Shown: positions 50,189 through 59,132 of the stretch, piece after piece
Numbering within the stretch: the stretch's first letter is position 1
Layout: each line of letters begins with the position of its first letter
Assembly: GCA_947586835.1 (NCBI GenBank)
Contig: CANPXT010000004.1
Coordinates: 1 to 64,000 of the forward strand
Direction of reading: 5' to 3'
From: an uncultured Alphaproteobacteria bacterium
GTDB taxonomy: Bacteria > Pseudomonadota > Alphaproteobacteria > CAAHEQ01 > UBA3637
Length of the DNA stretch: 64,000 nt
Notes under the pieces: generated by a model
Database searches by the model: none
Seen by the model: the letters and a program-made list of their open reading frames with translations, nothing else
Told to the model about the DNA's origin: nothing
Translations under genes and position numbers: made by a program

Positions 50189-52804
50189 ATGACAGCTAAA
50201 AAAACACCGATGCTCGAACAATATTTTCGTATCAAAGAACAATATCCCGATTGTCTGCTTTTTTTTCGATTGGGTGACTTTTACGAATTGTTTTTTGAAG
50301 ATGCTCGCATTGCCTCTCAAAACTTAAATTTAGTCTTAACCTTTCGCGGCTATTATAACGAGAAAGAAGTTCCCATGTGCGGCGTACCGTTTCACGCTTA
50401 TGAAAATTATTTGGTACGCTTAATTAAGTGCGGATATAAAGTGGCAATCTGCGAACAGATTGAATCACCTCAAGAAGCCAAAAAACGCGGCAGTGCTTCC
50501 ATTGTGAAAAGAGATGTTATTCGCATTGTCACTTCCGGAACGCTGACGGAAGAGGCCATGCTTGATAAAAAACAAAATAATTTTTTAATGGCAATCGTGT
50601 CTGCCGGTCCGGAATTCGGTTTTGCTTGGGCTGATATTTCTACGGGTGAATTTTTAACACAAACGGCTTCCAAAGAAATATTTCAAAGCGTGATTGAACG
50701 CGTTAATCCGGTAGAAATTTTAATTGCCGATAATTTTTCGACTGTTCATCCCGATTTATTGAAAAATGCATCGTGCCGAATTGAACAATTACCGACCTCA
50801 AAGTTCGATCTGAGCGAAAATCAACAAGAATTATGCACGTTTTTTAATACCGACAATCACTCTTTTAACTATTTAACCAAAAGCGAAATGATTGCCTCCG
50901 GCGTAATTTTATCTTATTTACTCAATACGCAAAAAGGCGAATGTCCGGCCGTTTCAAAGCCGCAAAAAATTCAAACGGACGCCTATATGTCCATTGATGC
51001 GGCAACACGGCGCAATTTAGAGTTAATGACATCTCAAAACGTAACGGGCAAAAGCACTTCTTTATTCAAGTGTATCGATAAAACTTTAACGGGATCGGGC
51101 GGCAGAACATTAGCCGCATGGCTCGGTACACCGTTATTGGACGTAAAAGCCATTAATGCGCGATTGGATAAAGTTGATTATTTTGTTCAAAATGCATCCG
51201 TATGCAATTCCGTTCGAAGCACTTTAAAATTGTTTCCCGATATTGAACGATCCTTATCTCGACTGGTTGTGGGACGCGGCGGTCCGCGTGATATGAAAGA
51301 TATTGCCTTAGGTTTAAGAAACATTCCTTCAATTCGCAATCAAATAACCGGCCTTGTTCCCGATTCACTTCAAAATGACTTACGTCTGCTCGGTGACCAT
51401 TCTGATTTGGTCGCACAAATCTGTGCCGCTATTGATTTTGAGAAAGCACCGCTTTTGGCTCGTGACGGCGGCTTTATTAAGCAGGGCTATTATGCTCCGC
51501 TTGATGAACAATATCATGCCCGTGAAAACGCACGTCGCATGGCGTTACAATTACAATTAAAATATAGTCAAGAGACAAAAATTAACGGCTTAAAAATTAC
51601 TTTCAACAACTTATCCGGTTACAGCATTGAAGTGCCGACACGTTTTGCCGAGCCGTTGCTGATTAACAAAGAATTGGGCTTTATTCATAAACAAACGCTC
51701 ACAAATGTCGTACGATTCACAACTGCCGAGCTGTCCGATTTAGAGCAAAAAGTTTTACATTCCGATGAACTGGCTTTGGCAATAGAACTTGATTTATTTG
51801 AACAACTGCGTCAAAAAATATTAGCACACAACGAATCTGTTTGCACGACCTGCGCCGCCGTCGGGCGCATTGACATTGCTGCCGCTTTTGCCGTTAATGC
51901 CGTACAAAATAATTGGATTCGTCCGATTTTGACAAATGATACGACGTTTGACGTCAAAAACGCGCGTCACCCCGTTGTCGAAGCAGCATTAACGGAAAGT
52001 CATCAAAAGTTTATTCCCAATAATTGCTTTATGGACGAAGATAATGATCGTCTTTGGATTTTAACCGGTCCGAACATGGCAGGAAAAAGCACTTTTATGC
52101 GTCAAAATGCGCTGCTTGTCATTATGGCACAAACGGGCTGCTTCGTTCCGGCGGATTATGCTAAAATCGGCATTGTTGATAAATTATTTTCCCGCGTCGG
52201 CGCCAGTGATGATTTAGCCAAAGGACAATCAACTTTTATGGTGGAAATGACGGAAGTGGCTTATATTTTACAAAATGCAACCAATCGTTCGTTTGTGATT
52301 TTTGATGAAGTCGGTCGCGGCACGGCAACGTATGACGGCCTTTCCATTGCTTGGGCAGTTGTGGAATATTTGCATGATAAAATTAATTGTCGTACTTTAT
52401 TTGCAACGCATTATCACGAATTAACGGCACTGGCCAATCGGTTATCCCGTGTCTCACTGCACACACTGCGGGTTCGCCAGTGGCAGGGAGAAATTGTATT
52501 TATGCACGAAGTCGATACGGGCGCAACCGATCGATCGTACGGCATTCATGTAGCAAAATTGGCCGGCATTCCGACACCGGTTTTGTTACGATCCGAAGAA
52601 ATTTTAAACTCATTGGAAGAAAAACGACAAAATCAAGAGCCTTTATTTGACGACCTGCCCTTGTTTTCACAACTTTCACATCCTACATCTATCCAAAAGG
52701 CATCGCCGATTGAAAATGAATTAAAATCTGTGGATATTGATTCGCTTTCGCCGCGCGAGGCATTAGATATGTTATATCGATTAAAATCTATGACGGAGGC
52801 TTAA
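50189..52804 (+). CDS. mutS: DNA mismatch repair protein MutS
   Basis: 871 residues. The mismatch-reading motif 'FFRLGDFYELFF' (about 23-34, Phe-x-Glu form is FYE), connector and lever domains, then the ATPase: Walker A 'GPNMAGKSTFM', 'FSRVGASDDLAKGQSTFMVEM', Walker B 'FVIFDEVGRGTATYDG' and 'TLFATHYHEL'. The standard MutS1 domain order is complete. AAAGGAACAG precedes the ATG. It diverges from the kinase gene with only 42 bases between start codons, so promoters overlap coding sequence. mutL is not in the window. Confidence 0.98.
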   Translation: MTAKKTPMLEQYFRIKEQYPDCLLFFRLGDFYELFFEDARIASQNLNLVLTFRGYYNEKEVPMCGVPFHAYENYLVRLIKCGYKVAICEQIESPQEAKKRGSASIVKRDVIRIVTSGTLTEEAMLDKKQNNFLMAIVSAGPEFGFAWADISTGEFLTQTASKEIFQSVIERVNPVEILIADNFSTVHPDLLKNASCRIEQLPTSKFDLSENQQELCTFFNTDNHSFNYLTKSEMIASGVILSYLLNTQKGECPAVSKPQKIQTDAYMSIDAATRRNLELMTSQNVTGKSTSLFKCIDKTLTGSGGRTLAAWLGTPLLDVKAINARLDKVDYFVQNASVCNSVRSTLKLFPDIERSLSRLVVGRGGPRDMKDIALGLRNIPSIRNQITGLVPDSLQNDLRLLGDHSDLVAQICAAIDFEKAPLLARDGGFIKQGYYAPLDEQYHARENARRMALQLQLKYSQETKINGLKITFNNLSGYSIEVPTRFAEPLLINKELGFIHKQTLTNVVRFTTAELSDLEQKVLHSDELALAIELDLFEQLRQKILAHNESVCTTCAAVGRIDIAAAFAVNAVQNNWIRPILTNDTTFDVKNARHPVVEAALTESHQKFIPNNCFMDEDNDRLWILTGPNMAGKSTFMRQNALLVIMAQTGCFVPADYAKIGIVDKLFSRVGASDDLAKGQSTFMVEMTEVAYILQNATNRSFVIFDEVGRGTATYDGLSIAWAVVEYLHDKINCRTLFATHYHELTALANRLSRVSLHTLRVRQWQGEIVFMHEVDTGATDRSYGIHVAKLAGIPTPVLLRSEEILNSLEEKRQNQEPLFDDLPLFSQLSHPTSIQKASPIENELKSVDIDSLSPREALDMLYRLKSMTEA

Positions 52805-52806
52805 AG

Positions 52807-53055
52807 ATGACTTTATTTCAAAGTATTATCGGTGTTATTTTTTCAATGGGCTTTTTAATTTTACTCTCTGTGCTCATCGGCTATATTGCCTTACCGGTTT
52901 TTTTAATTATCATTGCTTTCGGCTTGTTTAATTACTTTCGACACGGAAAATTATTTGCCCGCGTTAATCAAGAACAAATCACACCGTTTCGTAAAACGGG
53001 CAATCGAAGAAAAAACGATAAAATCATCGATGTAGACTATACGGAATTGCCTTAA
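52807..53055 (+). CDS. Small membrane protein of unknown function
   Basis: 82 residues. Two adjacent hydrophobic stretches (about 6-25 and 26-43) followed by a basic, soluble tail ('RKTGNRRKNDK' then 'IIDVDYTELP'). The end 'IDVDYxE(L/V)' is a pattern I have seen in small proteobacterial membrane proteins beside other genes, but I cannot name the family. It begins two bases after the mutS stop and is probably translated by coupling (GGAGG of 'acggaggct' also sits in place). Function unknown. Confidence 0.72.
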   Translation: MTLFQSIIGVIFSMGFLILLSVLIGYIALPVFLIIIAFGLFNYFRHGKLFARVNQEQITPFRKTGNRRKNDKIIDVDYTELP

Positions 53056-53062
53056 AAAAACA

Positions 53063-53662
53063 TTATAACCATTTAATCAATACAAAGCCGCCGACCAACA
53101 ACAGAAAAAACAAGACCGAGAGCCATCCTAAATTTTTTTCAATATAGTTTTTCATCGGTTCTCCGAATTTTTGAAGTAACCCGGCAATTAAATAAAAGCG
53201 AATGCCGCGTGCAATGATCGACGCCACAATAAACACCGTTAAGTTTAAATGCGTAACCCCGCTGGCAATGGTAATAATTTTATACGGAAACGGTGTAATA
53301 CCTGCCCCGAACACAATCCACGCACCCCAATCATTATACAAGTGTCGAAACTCCTCAAACTTTTGAGTATAATGAAAAAAGTTTAATATGGCAATACCAA
53401 CCGTATCGTACAAAAAATAACCGATAAAATAACCGAACAAACCACCGACAACACTCGATAAAGTTGTCCAAAAGGCAATTTTCAAAGCAGCTTTCCTTTG
53501 CGCCAAAACGAGCGGGATTAATAAAATATCAGGCGGAATCGGAAAAAAAGAACTTTCAACAAAAGAAACAACGCAAAGCGCCGGCAAAGCATATTTGCCC
53601 GATACTAAACGCATGCACCAATCATAAATATTTTTAACAAATTTATTCCATAATTTAATCAT
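53063..53662 (-). CDS. DedA/VTT-family membrane protein (YqaA-like)
   Basis: The start is taken at 53662 (MIKLWNKF...), since the upstream frame overlaps the divergent lipoprotein. 199 residues. 'VVSFVESSFFPIPPDILLIPLVLAQ' shows the family's E-(x)-F-P-I/V-P motif; 'GGLFGYFIGYFLYDTVG' and 'FGAGITPFPYKIITIASGVTHLN' match the YqaA/SNARE-associated group (the F/R-P-x-P re-entrant loop). Such proteins are lipid scramblase-like transporters implicated in carrier lipid or phospholipid recycling. Its ribosome site is weak. It converges on the small gene after mutS. Confidence 0.88.
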   Translation of the reverse strand: MIKLWNKFVKNIYDWCMRLVSGKYALPALCVVSFVESSFFPIPPDILLIPLVLAQRKAALKIAFWTTLSSVVGGLFGYFIGYFLYDTVGIAILNFFHYTQKFEEFRHLYNDWGAWIVFGAGITPFPYKIITIASGVTHLNLTVFIVASIIARGIRFYLIAGLLQKFGEPMKNYIEKNLGWLSVLFFLLLVGGFVLIKWL

Positions 53663-53732
53663 TATTTGACTTTCATTTTTTTTAGCGTTATTATTTAGAG
53701 TGTTAGAATAACTTTTTTTGAAAGGAAAAGCA

Positions 53733-54206
53733 ATGAAAAAATTTTTAACGGTTATTTTTAGCGCTTTTTTGTTAACGGCATGTGGCGTAGGAAATACCAA
53801 CACAACATATCAAAGCTATCAATTAGGCTCTCAAGGCGTGATTGAAAAAGGACGCATTTTGGAAATGAATCCCGTTCAAATTAAAGGCGATAATGCCATC
53901 GGCACATTAGCCGGCGCGGGCATCGGCGGTGCAGCAGGGTCCATGATTGGCGGAAATACGGCCGTGAACATTATCGGCGGTATTGCCGGTGCGGTTGTCG
54001 GCGGCATGGTCGGCAGTGCGGCCGAACAAGCCATTACCAAAGACACAGCCTATGAGTTTGTTGTGGAAAAAAGCAACGGACAGCTTGTTTCCGTTGTTCA
54101 AACAAATGAGTTGAATTTACGACCGGGTGATTATGTTTTATTAAATCGCATTGACGGCTCAACCCGCATTCGCTCACGTTTGCAAACAAGCAATTATTAT
54201 CGATAA
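53733..54206 (+). CDS. Glycine-zipper outer-membrane lipoprotein, SlyB-like
   Basis: The start at 53733 is preceded by AAAGGA. 157 residues. Lipobox LTAC with Cys17 (mature protein starts CGVGN). A glycine-zipper segment at about 55-105 with 'AGAGIGGAAGSMIGG' and 'IIGGIAGAVVGGMVGSAAEQ' forms two membrane-active helices; a short beta-rich C-terminal domain follows ('GDYVLLNRIDGSTRIR'). SlyB-type lipoproteins stabilise the outer membrane and are often under PhoPQ or stress control. It is a single gene with its own terminator. Confidence 0.88.
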   Translation: MKKFLTVIFSAFLLTACGVGNTNTTYQSYQLGSQGVIEKGRILEMNPVQIKGDNAIGTLAGAGIGGAAGSMIGGNTAVNIIGGIAGAVVGGMVGSAAEQAITKDTAYEFVVEKSNGQLVSVVQTNELNLRPGDYVLLNRIDGSTRIRSRLQTSNYYR

Positions 54207-54222
54207 CACGATTTTAAAAAAG

Positions 54223-54257
54223 AAAAATCCTCTGTTTTAAAGGCAGGGGATTTTTTT
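54223..54257 (+). terminator. Terminator of the glycine-zipper lipoprotein gene
   Basis: AAAAATCCTCTG/CAGGGGATTTTT stem (one wobble) and T run. Confidence 0.82.
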
Positions 54258-54270
54258 ACATAAAATTTTA

Positions 54271-54298
54271 TTGACAATTTTTGAAGGTGTAGTATTTT
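54271..54298 (+). promoter_or_regulatory. Promoter of rubrerythrin
   Basis: TTGACA (54271-54276), 16 bases, TATTTT (54293-54298), about 60 bases before the ATG. Confidence 0.65.
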
Positions 54299-54308
54299 AA
54301 ATACCGTC

Positions 54309-54324
54309 GGGAAAATTATTTCCC
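54309..54324. promoter_or_regulatory. Palindromic operator candidate before rubrerythrin
   Basis: GGGAAA and TTTCCC arms (54309-54314, 54319-54324) around ATTA, just after the expected transcription start. The position suits a repressor. The regulator is unknown; a peroxide-, iron- or Rrf2-type protein would fit the target gene. Confidence 0.45.
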
Positions 54325-54361
54325 TAACTGATGTCAAACTTAAAAAAAAGGAATAAAAAAA

Positions 54362-54910
54362 ATGTCTACACCGGAATTAAAAGGAACAAAAACAGAAGCG
54401 AATTTGCAAACGGCTTTTGCCGGCGAATCGCAAGCGCGAAACAAATATACATATTATGCCTCAAAAGCCAAAAAAGACGGATACGTTCAAATTTCAAAAA
54501 TCTTTGAAGAAACGGCAGGTAATGAAAAAGAGCATGCGGAAATTTGGTTTAAACTGTTGCACGGCGGAAAAATTCCCTCAACGGAAGAAAACTTGTTGGA
54601 TGCTGCCAACGGTGAAAATTATGAATGGACGGATATGTATGCCGGTTTTGCCAAAACCGCTCGTGAAGAAGGCTTTGAAAAAATTGCCGTTTTATTTGAA
54701 ATGGTCGGAAAAATCGAAAAAGAACATGAAGAAAGATATCGTAAACTGTTATCCAACGTTGAAAACGGTCTTGTTTTCTCGCGCGACGGGGACATGATTT
54801 GGCAATGTTCCAACTGCGGTCATATCGTTATCGGCAAAAAAGCACCGGAAATATGTCCCGTTTGCGAACACGCCCGCTCTTATTTTCAATTAAAAGCTGA
54901 AAATTATTAA
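54362..54910 (+). CDS. rbr: Rubrerythrin
   Basis: 182 residues. The ferritin-like diiron domain has '[24 protein letters not shown]' (key E-x-A-x-x-Y), '[18 protein letters not shown]' (EKEHAE) and '[18 protein letters not shown]', giving the four-helix iron site. The C-terminal rubredoxin-like site has 'CSNCG' and 'CPVC'. The protein reduces hydrogen peroxide with electrons from rubredoxin-type donors and is widespread in anaerobes. The gene is monocistronic with its own promoter, an upstream palindrome and a terminator, consistent with stress control. Confidence 0.96.
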   Translation: MSTPELKGTKTEANLQTAFAGESQARNKYTYYASKAKKDGYVQISKIFEETAGNEKEHAEIWFKLLHGGKIPSTEENLLDAANGENYEWTDMYAGFAKTAREEGFEKIAVLFEMVGKIEKEHEERYRKLLSNVENGLVFSRDGDMIWQCSNCGHIVIGKKAPEICPVCEHARSYFQLKAENY

Positions 54911-54932
54911 GTTGAAACAGAATCGATTCGGA

Positions 54933-54970
54933 AAAAAAATATCCGTTTGAAAAAAGCGGATATTTTTTTG
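54933..54970 (+). terminator. Terminator of rubrerythrin
   Basis: AAAAATATCCG/CGGATATTTTT stem with an 11-base loop and T run. Confidence 0.85.
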
Positions 54971-55134
54971 TATTGAAATTATGACTGATTTATGACTGCT
55001 TTTCGGCTTTTTTTTCCAAAAAACGGGGGCAGATTCACATTCCTAATCAAAAAATGTTTTTTTTCTTCTTTTTTTTAAAAAAACCTTTGCCTTTTTAAGA
55101 TTATTTCAATAGAGTAATCATAAAGGAGTATTGA

Positions 55135-55590
55135 ATGCTTTATTGTGATTTAGACGGTGTTTTGGCCGACTTTAACAATAAAATTTATGAGCTGACGGGA
55201 AAATATCCGCCGGAACTGACGCGTAAAGAAATGTGGACAACGGTTGAAAATACGCCCGATTACTGGGCATCGCTTCAAAAAATGCCCGATGCCGATGTGT
55301 TGCTCGATTATTTAAAAAATATTCCTTATCAAATTTTAACGGGTTTACCCAAACAAGGCTATCAAAAAGCGAAAATTGAAAAAAGGCAATGGGTTAACCG
55401 CTATATTTCACCCGAAATGAAAATGATTTGTTGTTTGGGCAAAGAAAAAACACGCTATTGTCAAAAAGGTGATGTGCTGATTGATGATTATGCTCCCAAC
55501 ATTGAGCGGTGGAATGAGGCCGGCGGTATCGGCATTTTGCATACCACTGCCCAATCAACCATTTTGCAATTAAAAAAAGCGGGCTTTTAA
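55135..55590 (+). CDS. 5'(3')-deoxyribonucleotidase-like HAD protein (NT5C type)
   Basis: 151 residues. Motif I 'YCDLDGVLADF' (Asp5, Asp7), motif II threonine in 'QILTGLP', and motif IV 'DVLIDDYAPNIERWNEAGG', the layout of the NT5C family. These enzymes remove phosphate from deoxyribonucleoside monophosphates and have been found in phages and bacteria. AAGGAG precedes the ATG. It stands alone, converging on anmK with a four-base gap. Confidence 0.82.
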   Translation: MLYCDLDGVLADFNNKIYELTGKYPPELTRKEMWTTVENTPDYWASLQKMPDADVLLDYLKNIPYQILTGLPKQGYQKAKIEKRQWVNRYISPEMKMICCLGKEKTRYCQKGDVLIDDYAPNIERWNEAGGIGILHTTAQSTILQLKKAGF

Positions 55591-55594
55591 AAAT

Positions 55595-56887
55595 TTAAAA
55601 ACAAGCTCGACATAACTTATCGGTATAAACAAGGCGCGTTTCATCGGAAACGGCTTCAATACCGCACACGCTCGGAAAGCGACAACCCGTTAATTGCGGT
55701 GTTGTCCACGGCTTTTTTAAATCAAAATAAGCACCCATCAAAGCCATCAACAAACTTTCGGTTGCTTGCGCCTGTTCATCAAGTTGAATGAGAGGCTTCC
55801 CCGTTAAGCGATTGCGAATTTCTTGAAAAACGGCCGCATGTTCTTTTAAAACAACCCCTTTTCCGAACAACAACCGTTCGAATGTTTCTTTTAAAACGGG
55901 ATTTTTCCACCCGCCGCCGAATAACAGAAACCGATGCGGAATCGCTCCTTGAATAAACCGCAAGCCGTAAACCATTAAATATGCGGCAAAATAAACGGCC
56001 GTATGCACTTTATCCGCCAGATTTTCCGATGAGCAAAATGCCGGAATGCTTTGTGTGTTATAAATGGCCGGATCACCGGATCTCGGTGGCATTGTTTCAT
56101 AAAAAGACTGCCCTTGACAAAACAATGTGTGCAATAAAGGAACATCAAGATTGCCCTGCTTGGCAAATAATCCGTTTTCATCAAACGGAAATGCCGTATA
56201 CGTTCGCATTAAATAATCGACATATTCATTACACGGACCCAAATCAAACCCGCTGACAGCTTCTCCGTTTTGAATTAAGCTTAAATTTGAAGTATTCCCG
56301 GCATTAATATCCACGCGATTTTGCACATCACTCATCCGCGCTTGAAAAGCGTTTAGAACGGGTGCTAACGGTGCCCCTTCACCACCGTTTAGCATATCAT
56401 CGGAACGAAAATCATAAATAACGCGAATCGGAACCGTTTTTTCGCTTATTTCCCGCTTTAAATGCCGATAAAGACAATCGGCTAACATTTGTCCCGATCC
56501 CATTTGAACGGTATACGGCGTTTTACGATTCGTTTTATCTTTTCGAGAAGGCGGATAATGATCCAGCGTTTTACCGTGAAAACAAACGGCGGCTATTTTC
56601 GCGGGTGTTATTTTAAAGCGCTTGATAAAATCAATAAGGCAAGCAACAATTTGATCGATATATGCCTGGTGTACTTTTTCAAACAACGGCAAGCGCTCAA
56701 TATCCGCTCGTGTTTGACATGTCGTTAATTGTATGCGTAACGCAGCGGTATCTTTTTGCATTTTATCTGAAAAAGCATAAGAATGAAAGCCATGTTCTTT
56801 CAGAAAAGTGACTCCGTCGGTTTCTGCAAAAACCACATCAATGGCATCCATTGAATTTCCGGTCATAATCCCGATATAAAAAGGCAT
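55595..56887 (-). CDS. anmK: Anhydro-N-acetylmuramic acid kinase AnmK
   Basis: 430 residues of the ASKHA kinase fold. The N-terminal phosphate loop reads 'GIMTGNSMDAIDVVFAE' (usual form G-x-MSGTS-x-DGID, so Gly-Thr-Ser is changed to Gly-Asn-Ser here). 'AAVCFHGKTLDHYP' matches the G-H-D/G-Q-T region, 'RVIYDFRSDDMLNGGEGAPLAPVLN' is strongly diagnostic, and 'NAGNTSNLSL' and 'DLGPCNEYVDYLM' follow in order. It phosphorylates anhydroMurNAc during cell-wall recycling. The changes in the first loop and DFRSDD are unusual but keep the charged residues. GGAG precedes the ATG. Confidence 0.88.
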   Translation of the reverse strand: MPFYIGIMTGNSMDAIDVVFAETDGVTFLKEHGFHSYAFSDKMQKDTAALRIQLTTCQTRADIERLPLFEKVHQAYIDQIVACLIDFIKRFKITPAKIAAVCFHGKTLDHYPPSRKDKTNRKTPYTVQMGSGQMLADCLYRHLKREISEKTVPIRVIYDFRSDDMLNGGEGAPLAPVLNAFQARMSDVQNRVDINAGNTSNLSLIQNGEAVSGFDLGPCNEYVDYLMRTYTAFPFDENGLFAKQGNLDVPLLHTLFCQGQSFYETMPPRSGDPAIYNTQSIPAFCSSENLADKVHTAVYFAAYLMVYGLRFIQGAIPHRFLLFGGGWKNPVLKETFERLLFGKGVVLKEHAAVFQEIRNRLTGKPLIQLDEQAQATESLLMALMGAYFDLKKPWTTPQLTGCRFPSVCGIEAVSDETRLVYTDKLCRACF

Positions 56888-57040
56888 TTTTTTCTCCGAA
56901 TTTTTACTTAATTACTTTATCCGATATTTAACAAAATGTCAATTTCTTCGATTTGTTTTTTAAAGATTAAAATAATAGTTGATTTTTTTAAAAAATTGTT
57001 TAGAATACTTTTGTCTTGATTTTTTATGAAAGGGTATTTT

Positions 57041-57853
57041 ATGATTAAAATTTTACTTAAATTAGTTTTGGCTGTTATTGTTCTTGTCTTAATTGCGGCA
57101 GGCGGCATTTATTACTATGCTGGTACCATTATTAAAACAGCGGTTGAAAAATATGCTCCGCAAGTAACACAAACAGCCGTAAACCTGAACAGCATTGACT
57201 TATCGTTATTGAAAGGAAAAATTTCTTTAAACGGATTAAGCGTTGCAAACCCCAAAGATTACGGTTCTGCCAAAGCTTTCGGATTAGGCGGCATTACCGT
57301 TTCGTTTGATCCCAAAAGCTTATTGTCAAACAAAATCGTCATCAATCAAATTATTATTGATAAAACGGCTGTTGATGTTGAAGCCACATATAAAGACGGA
57401 CAAATCACTTCCAATTTAACGGAAATTCAAAAAAACGTTGAAACGTTTATTGCTAAAAATACGTCTGCTTCCTCACAAAAAGAAAAAAATCAATCGGCAC
57501 AATCGCCAGCCGAAGAATCGGCTCCTGCCAAACAGGTTGTCATTCGTGATTTACAAATTAACAACACTCAATTAACCGTCGGGGTGTTGAAAAAAACAAT
57601 CACAATTCCGTTGCCGGATATCCATCAAAAAAATATCGGTGAACAAGGCAGTCAAATGAGTTGGCAAGACAGCATTGCTTATATCTTTAATCTCATTTCT
57701 ACCGAATCGGTAAAAGAAACGGCAAATGCGGTTCAAAAAGCCGTTCAAGATGCCGCATTGGAAGCCGTTAATATTTCCGGTGCCACAATTGAGGGTGTAA
57801 AAGAATCGGCTGACGGTATTTTAAGTAATGTCAAAGGTCTTTTTGATAATTAA
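57041..57853 (+). CDS. AsmA-like membrane-anchored periplasmic protein
   Basis: The start at 57041 has AAAGGG at normal spacing. 270 residues. An N-terminal span (about 5-25) anchors the protein. 'DLSLLKGKISLNGLSVANPKDYGSAKAFGLGGITVSFDPKSLLSNKIVINQI'-type sequence (residues about 53-105; key elements L-x-x-GKISLNGL-x-V-x-NP and ITVSFD-x-xSLL) is the AsmA/TamB-like N-terminal repeat. Such proteins bridge inner and outer membranes for phospholipid movement in larger forms; this small version lacks the long groove. The C-terminal part is helical and low in complexity. It has its own terminator before frr. Confidence 0.75.
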   Translation: MIKILLKLVLAVIVLVLIAAGGIYYYAGTIIKTAVEKYAPQVTQTAVNLNSIDLSLLKGKISLNGLSVANPKDYGSAKAFGLGGITVSFDPKSLLSNKIVINQIIIDKTAVDVEATYKDGQITSNLTEIQKNVETFIAKNTSASSQKEKNQSAQSPAEESAPAKQVVIRDLQINNTQLTVGVLKKTITIPLPDIHQKNIGEQGSQMSWQDSIAYIFNLISTESVKETANAVQKAVQDAALEAVNISGATIEGVKESADGILSNVKGLFDN

Positions 57854-57867
57854 ATACCTTTTCTGAT

Positions 57868-57898
57868 AAAAAAGGGCGCTTTTTTAAGGCGCCCTTTT
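57868..57898 (+). terminator. Terminator of the AsmA-like gene
   Basis: AAAAGGGCGC/GCGCCCTTTT stem, loop of about eight bases, T run. Confidence 0.85.
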
Positions 57899-57967
57899 AA
57901 AAACGGTTGATTTTCAACGCGCTTTGTGCTAATGTTTTTTTATCATCAACAACAAAATGAGGAACAA

Positions 57968-58528
57968 ATGAGTTATACAGAAATAAAAACCGATATGCAA
58001 ACACGATTGGGAAAAACCGTTGAAGCATTAAAAAAAGATTTTTCGGGTCTTCGAACCGGTCGAGCAACAACCGCTTTATTAGACGGCATTATGGTTGAAT
58101 CATACGGCACCGTCGTACCTTTAAATCAGGTTGGAAACGTAGCGGTTTCCGATGCACGAATGTTAAGTGTAACAGTATGGGATAAATCGCTATTAAAAAA
58201 GGTGGAAAAAGCCATTATTGAATCGGGCTTGGGATTAAATCCCATGAATGACGGCGTTGTGATTCGCATTCCCATTCCACCCTTATCGGAAGAAAGACGC
58301 ATTGAACTTACAAAAATTGCCGGTCGTTATACCGAAACGGCGCGCGTGTCCGTTCGTAATTTACGGCGCGATGCGTTGGATGGTATTAAAAAGCTTAAAA
58401 ATGCCAATGAAATTTCCGAAGATGACCAAAAACGCTATGAAACGGAAATTCAAAAATTAACCGATGAAGGTATTAAGGAACTTGACGAATTATTGAAAAC
58501 AAAAGAAACGGAAATTCATCAAGTTTAA
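57968..58528 (+). CDS. frr: Ribosome recycling factor
   Basis: The start at 57968 follows GAGGA and gives the normal 186-residue length. 'LKKDFSGLRTGRATTALLDGIMVE', 'LNQVGNVAVSDARMLSVTVWD', 'LNPMNDGVVIRIPIPPLSEERR' and the long C-terminal helix 'RRDALDGIKKLKN' are all in place. RRF with EF-G splits post-termination ribosomes. It is separated from the usual rpsB-tsf-pyrH cluster and has its own terminator. Confidence 0.97.
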   Translation: MSYTEIKTDMQTRLGKTVEALKKDFSGLRTGRATTALLDGIMVESYGTVVPLNQVGNVAVSDARMLSVTVWDKSLLKKVEKAIIESGLGLNPMNDGVVIRIPIPPLSEERRIELTKIAGRYTETARVSVRNLRRDALDGIKKLKNANEISEDDQKRYETEIQKLTDEGIKELDELLKTKETEIHQV

Positions 58529-58540
58529 TCGAAAAAAAGT

Positions 58541-58573
58541 CAAAAAAACACCGTTTAAAAAAGCGGTGTTTTT
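58541..58573 (+). terminator. Terminator of frr
   Basis: AAAAACACCG/CGGTGTTTTTT stem with an AT-rich loop and T run. Confidence 0.85.
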
Positions 58574-58578
58574 TATTA

Positions 58579-58980
58579 TTAAATTCTGCCGAAACCCGAT
58601 TGAGCCCTCAAAAATCTTTCAAACGGTTTTTGGGATTTTTCTTCGTTTTTCTGAAAATAAAGTTGAGCGGCATATCCTTTAATTCGGGTATCATAACTGT
58701 CAGCAGTGGCAACAAATGAACCGGATACGTTTCGTTCTTTTAATTTTTTGTTATATTGCGTACACAGGCTGCCTAAAGCATGCATAAAGTTTAAAAAACG
58801 ATAGGAATGACAGGAAAAAGATTCGTAACTTTTTTCCGCTTTCACCGGAACCACAAAATAATCTTTTTCCGTCGGCTTTTTTTGAACCAGTAAGAAATTT
58901 TCATTTTGCATCACCACGTTTGACTGCGGATAAATTGTACGAATAGAGTCAACCGTATCATTCTGAATTGTTTTTTCCAT
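58579..58980 (-). CDS. Unknown 133-residue protein
   Basis: Not recognised. Predicted soluble alpha/beta protein without signal peptide: an N-terminal segment with short strands ('NVVMQNENFLLVQKK', 'DYFVVPVKAEKSY'), a histidine/cysteine-containing 'SFSCHSYRFLNFMHALGSLC' stretch, then 'GYAAQLYFQ' and a Lys/Arg-rich end. Two Cys and one His close together (about 57-72) might bind metal, but this is not a known motif. AAAGGA precedes the ATG. It is a single gene between frr and a divergently transcribed secreted protein. Confidence 0.65.
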   Translation of the reverse strand: MEKTIQNDTVDSIRTIYPQSNVVMQNENFLLVQKKPTEKDYFVVPVKAEKSYESFSCHSYRFLNFMHALGSLCTQYNKKLKERNVSGSFVATADSYDTRIKGYAAQLYFQKNEEKSQKPFERFLRAQSGFGRI

Positions 58981-59132
58981 CTTTTATTCCTTTCATTATA
59001 CCTTAATTATACATGAAAAATCAGTTTTGTCAATATTTTTTTAACATTTTCTCATAAAAAAGTGTTTCTTTTTTGTAAATTTCACTTATAATGAAATGGT
59101 TTCAACATAACAATTTATGAAAAGGAGTTAAA

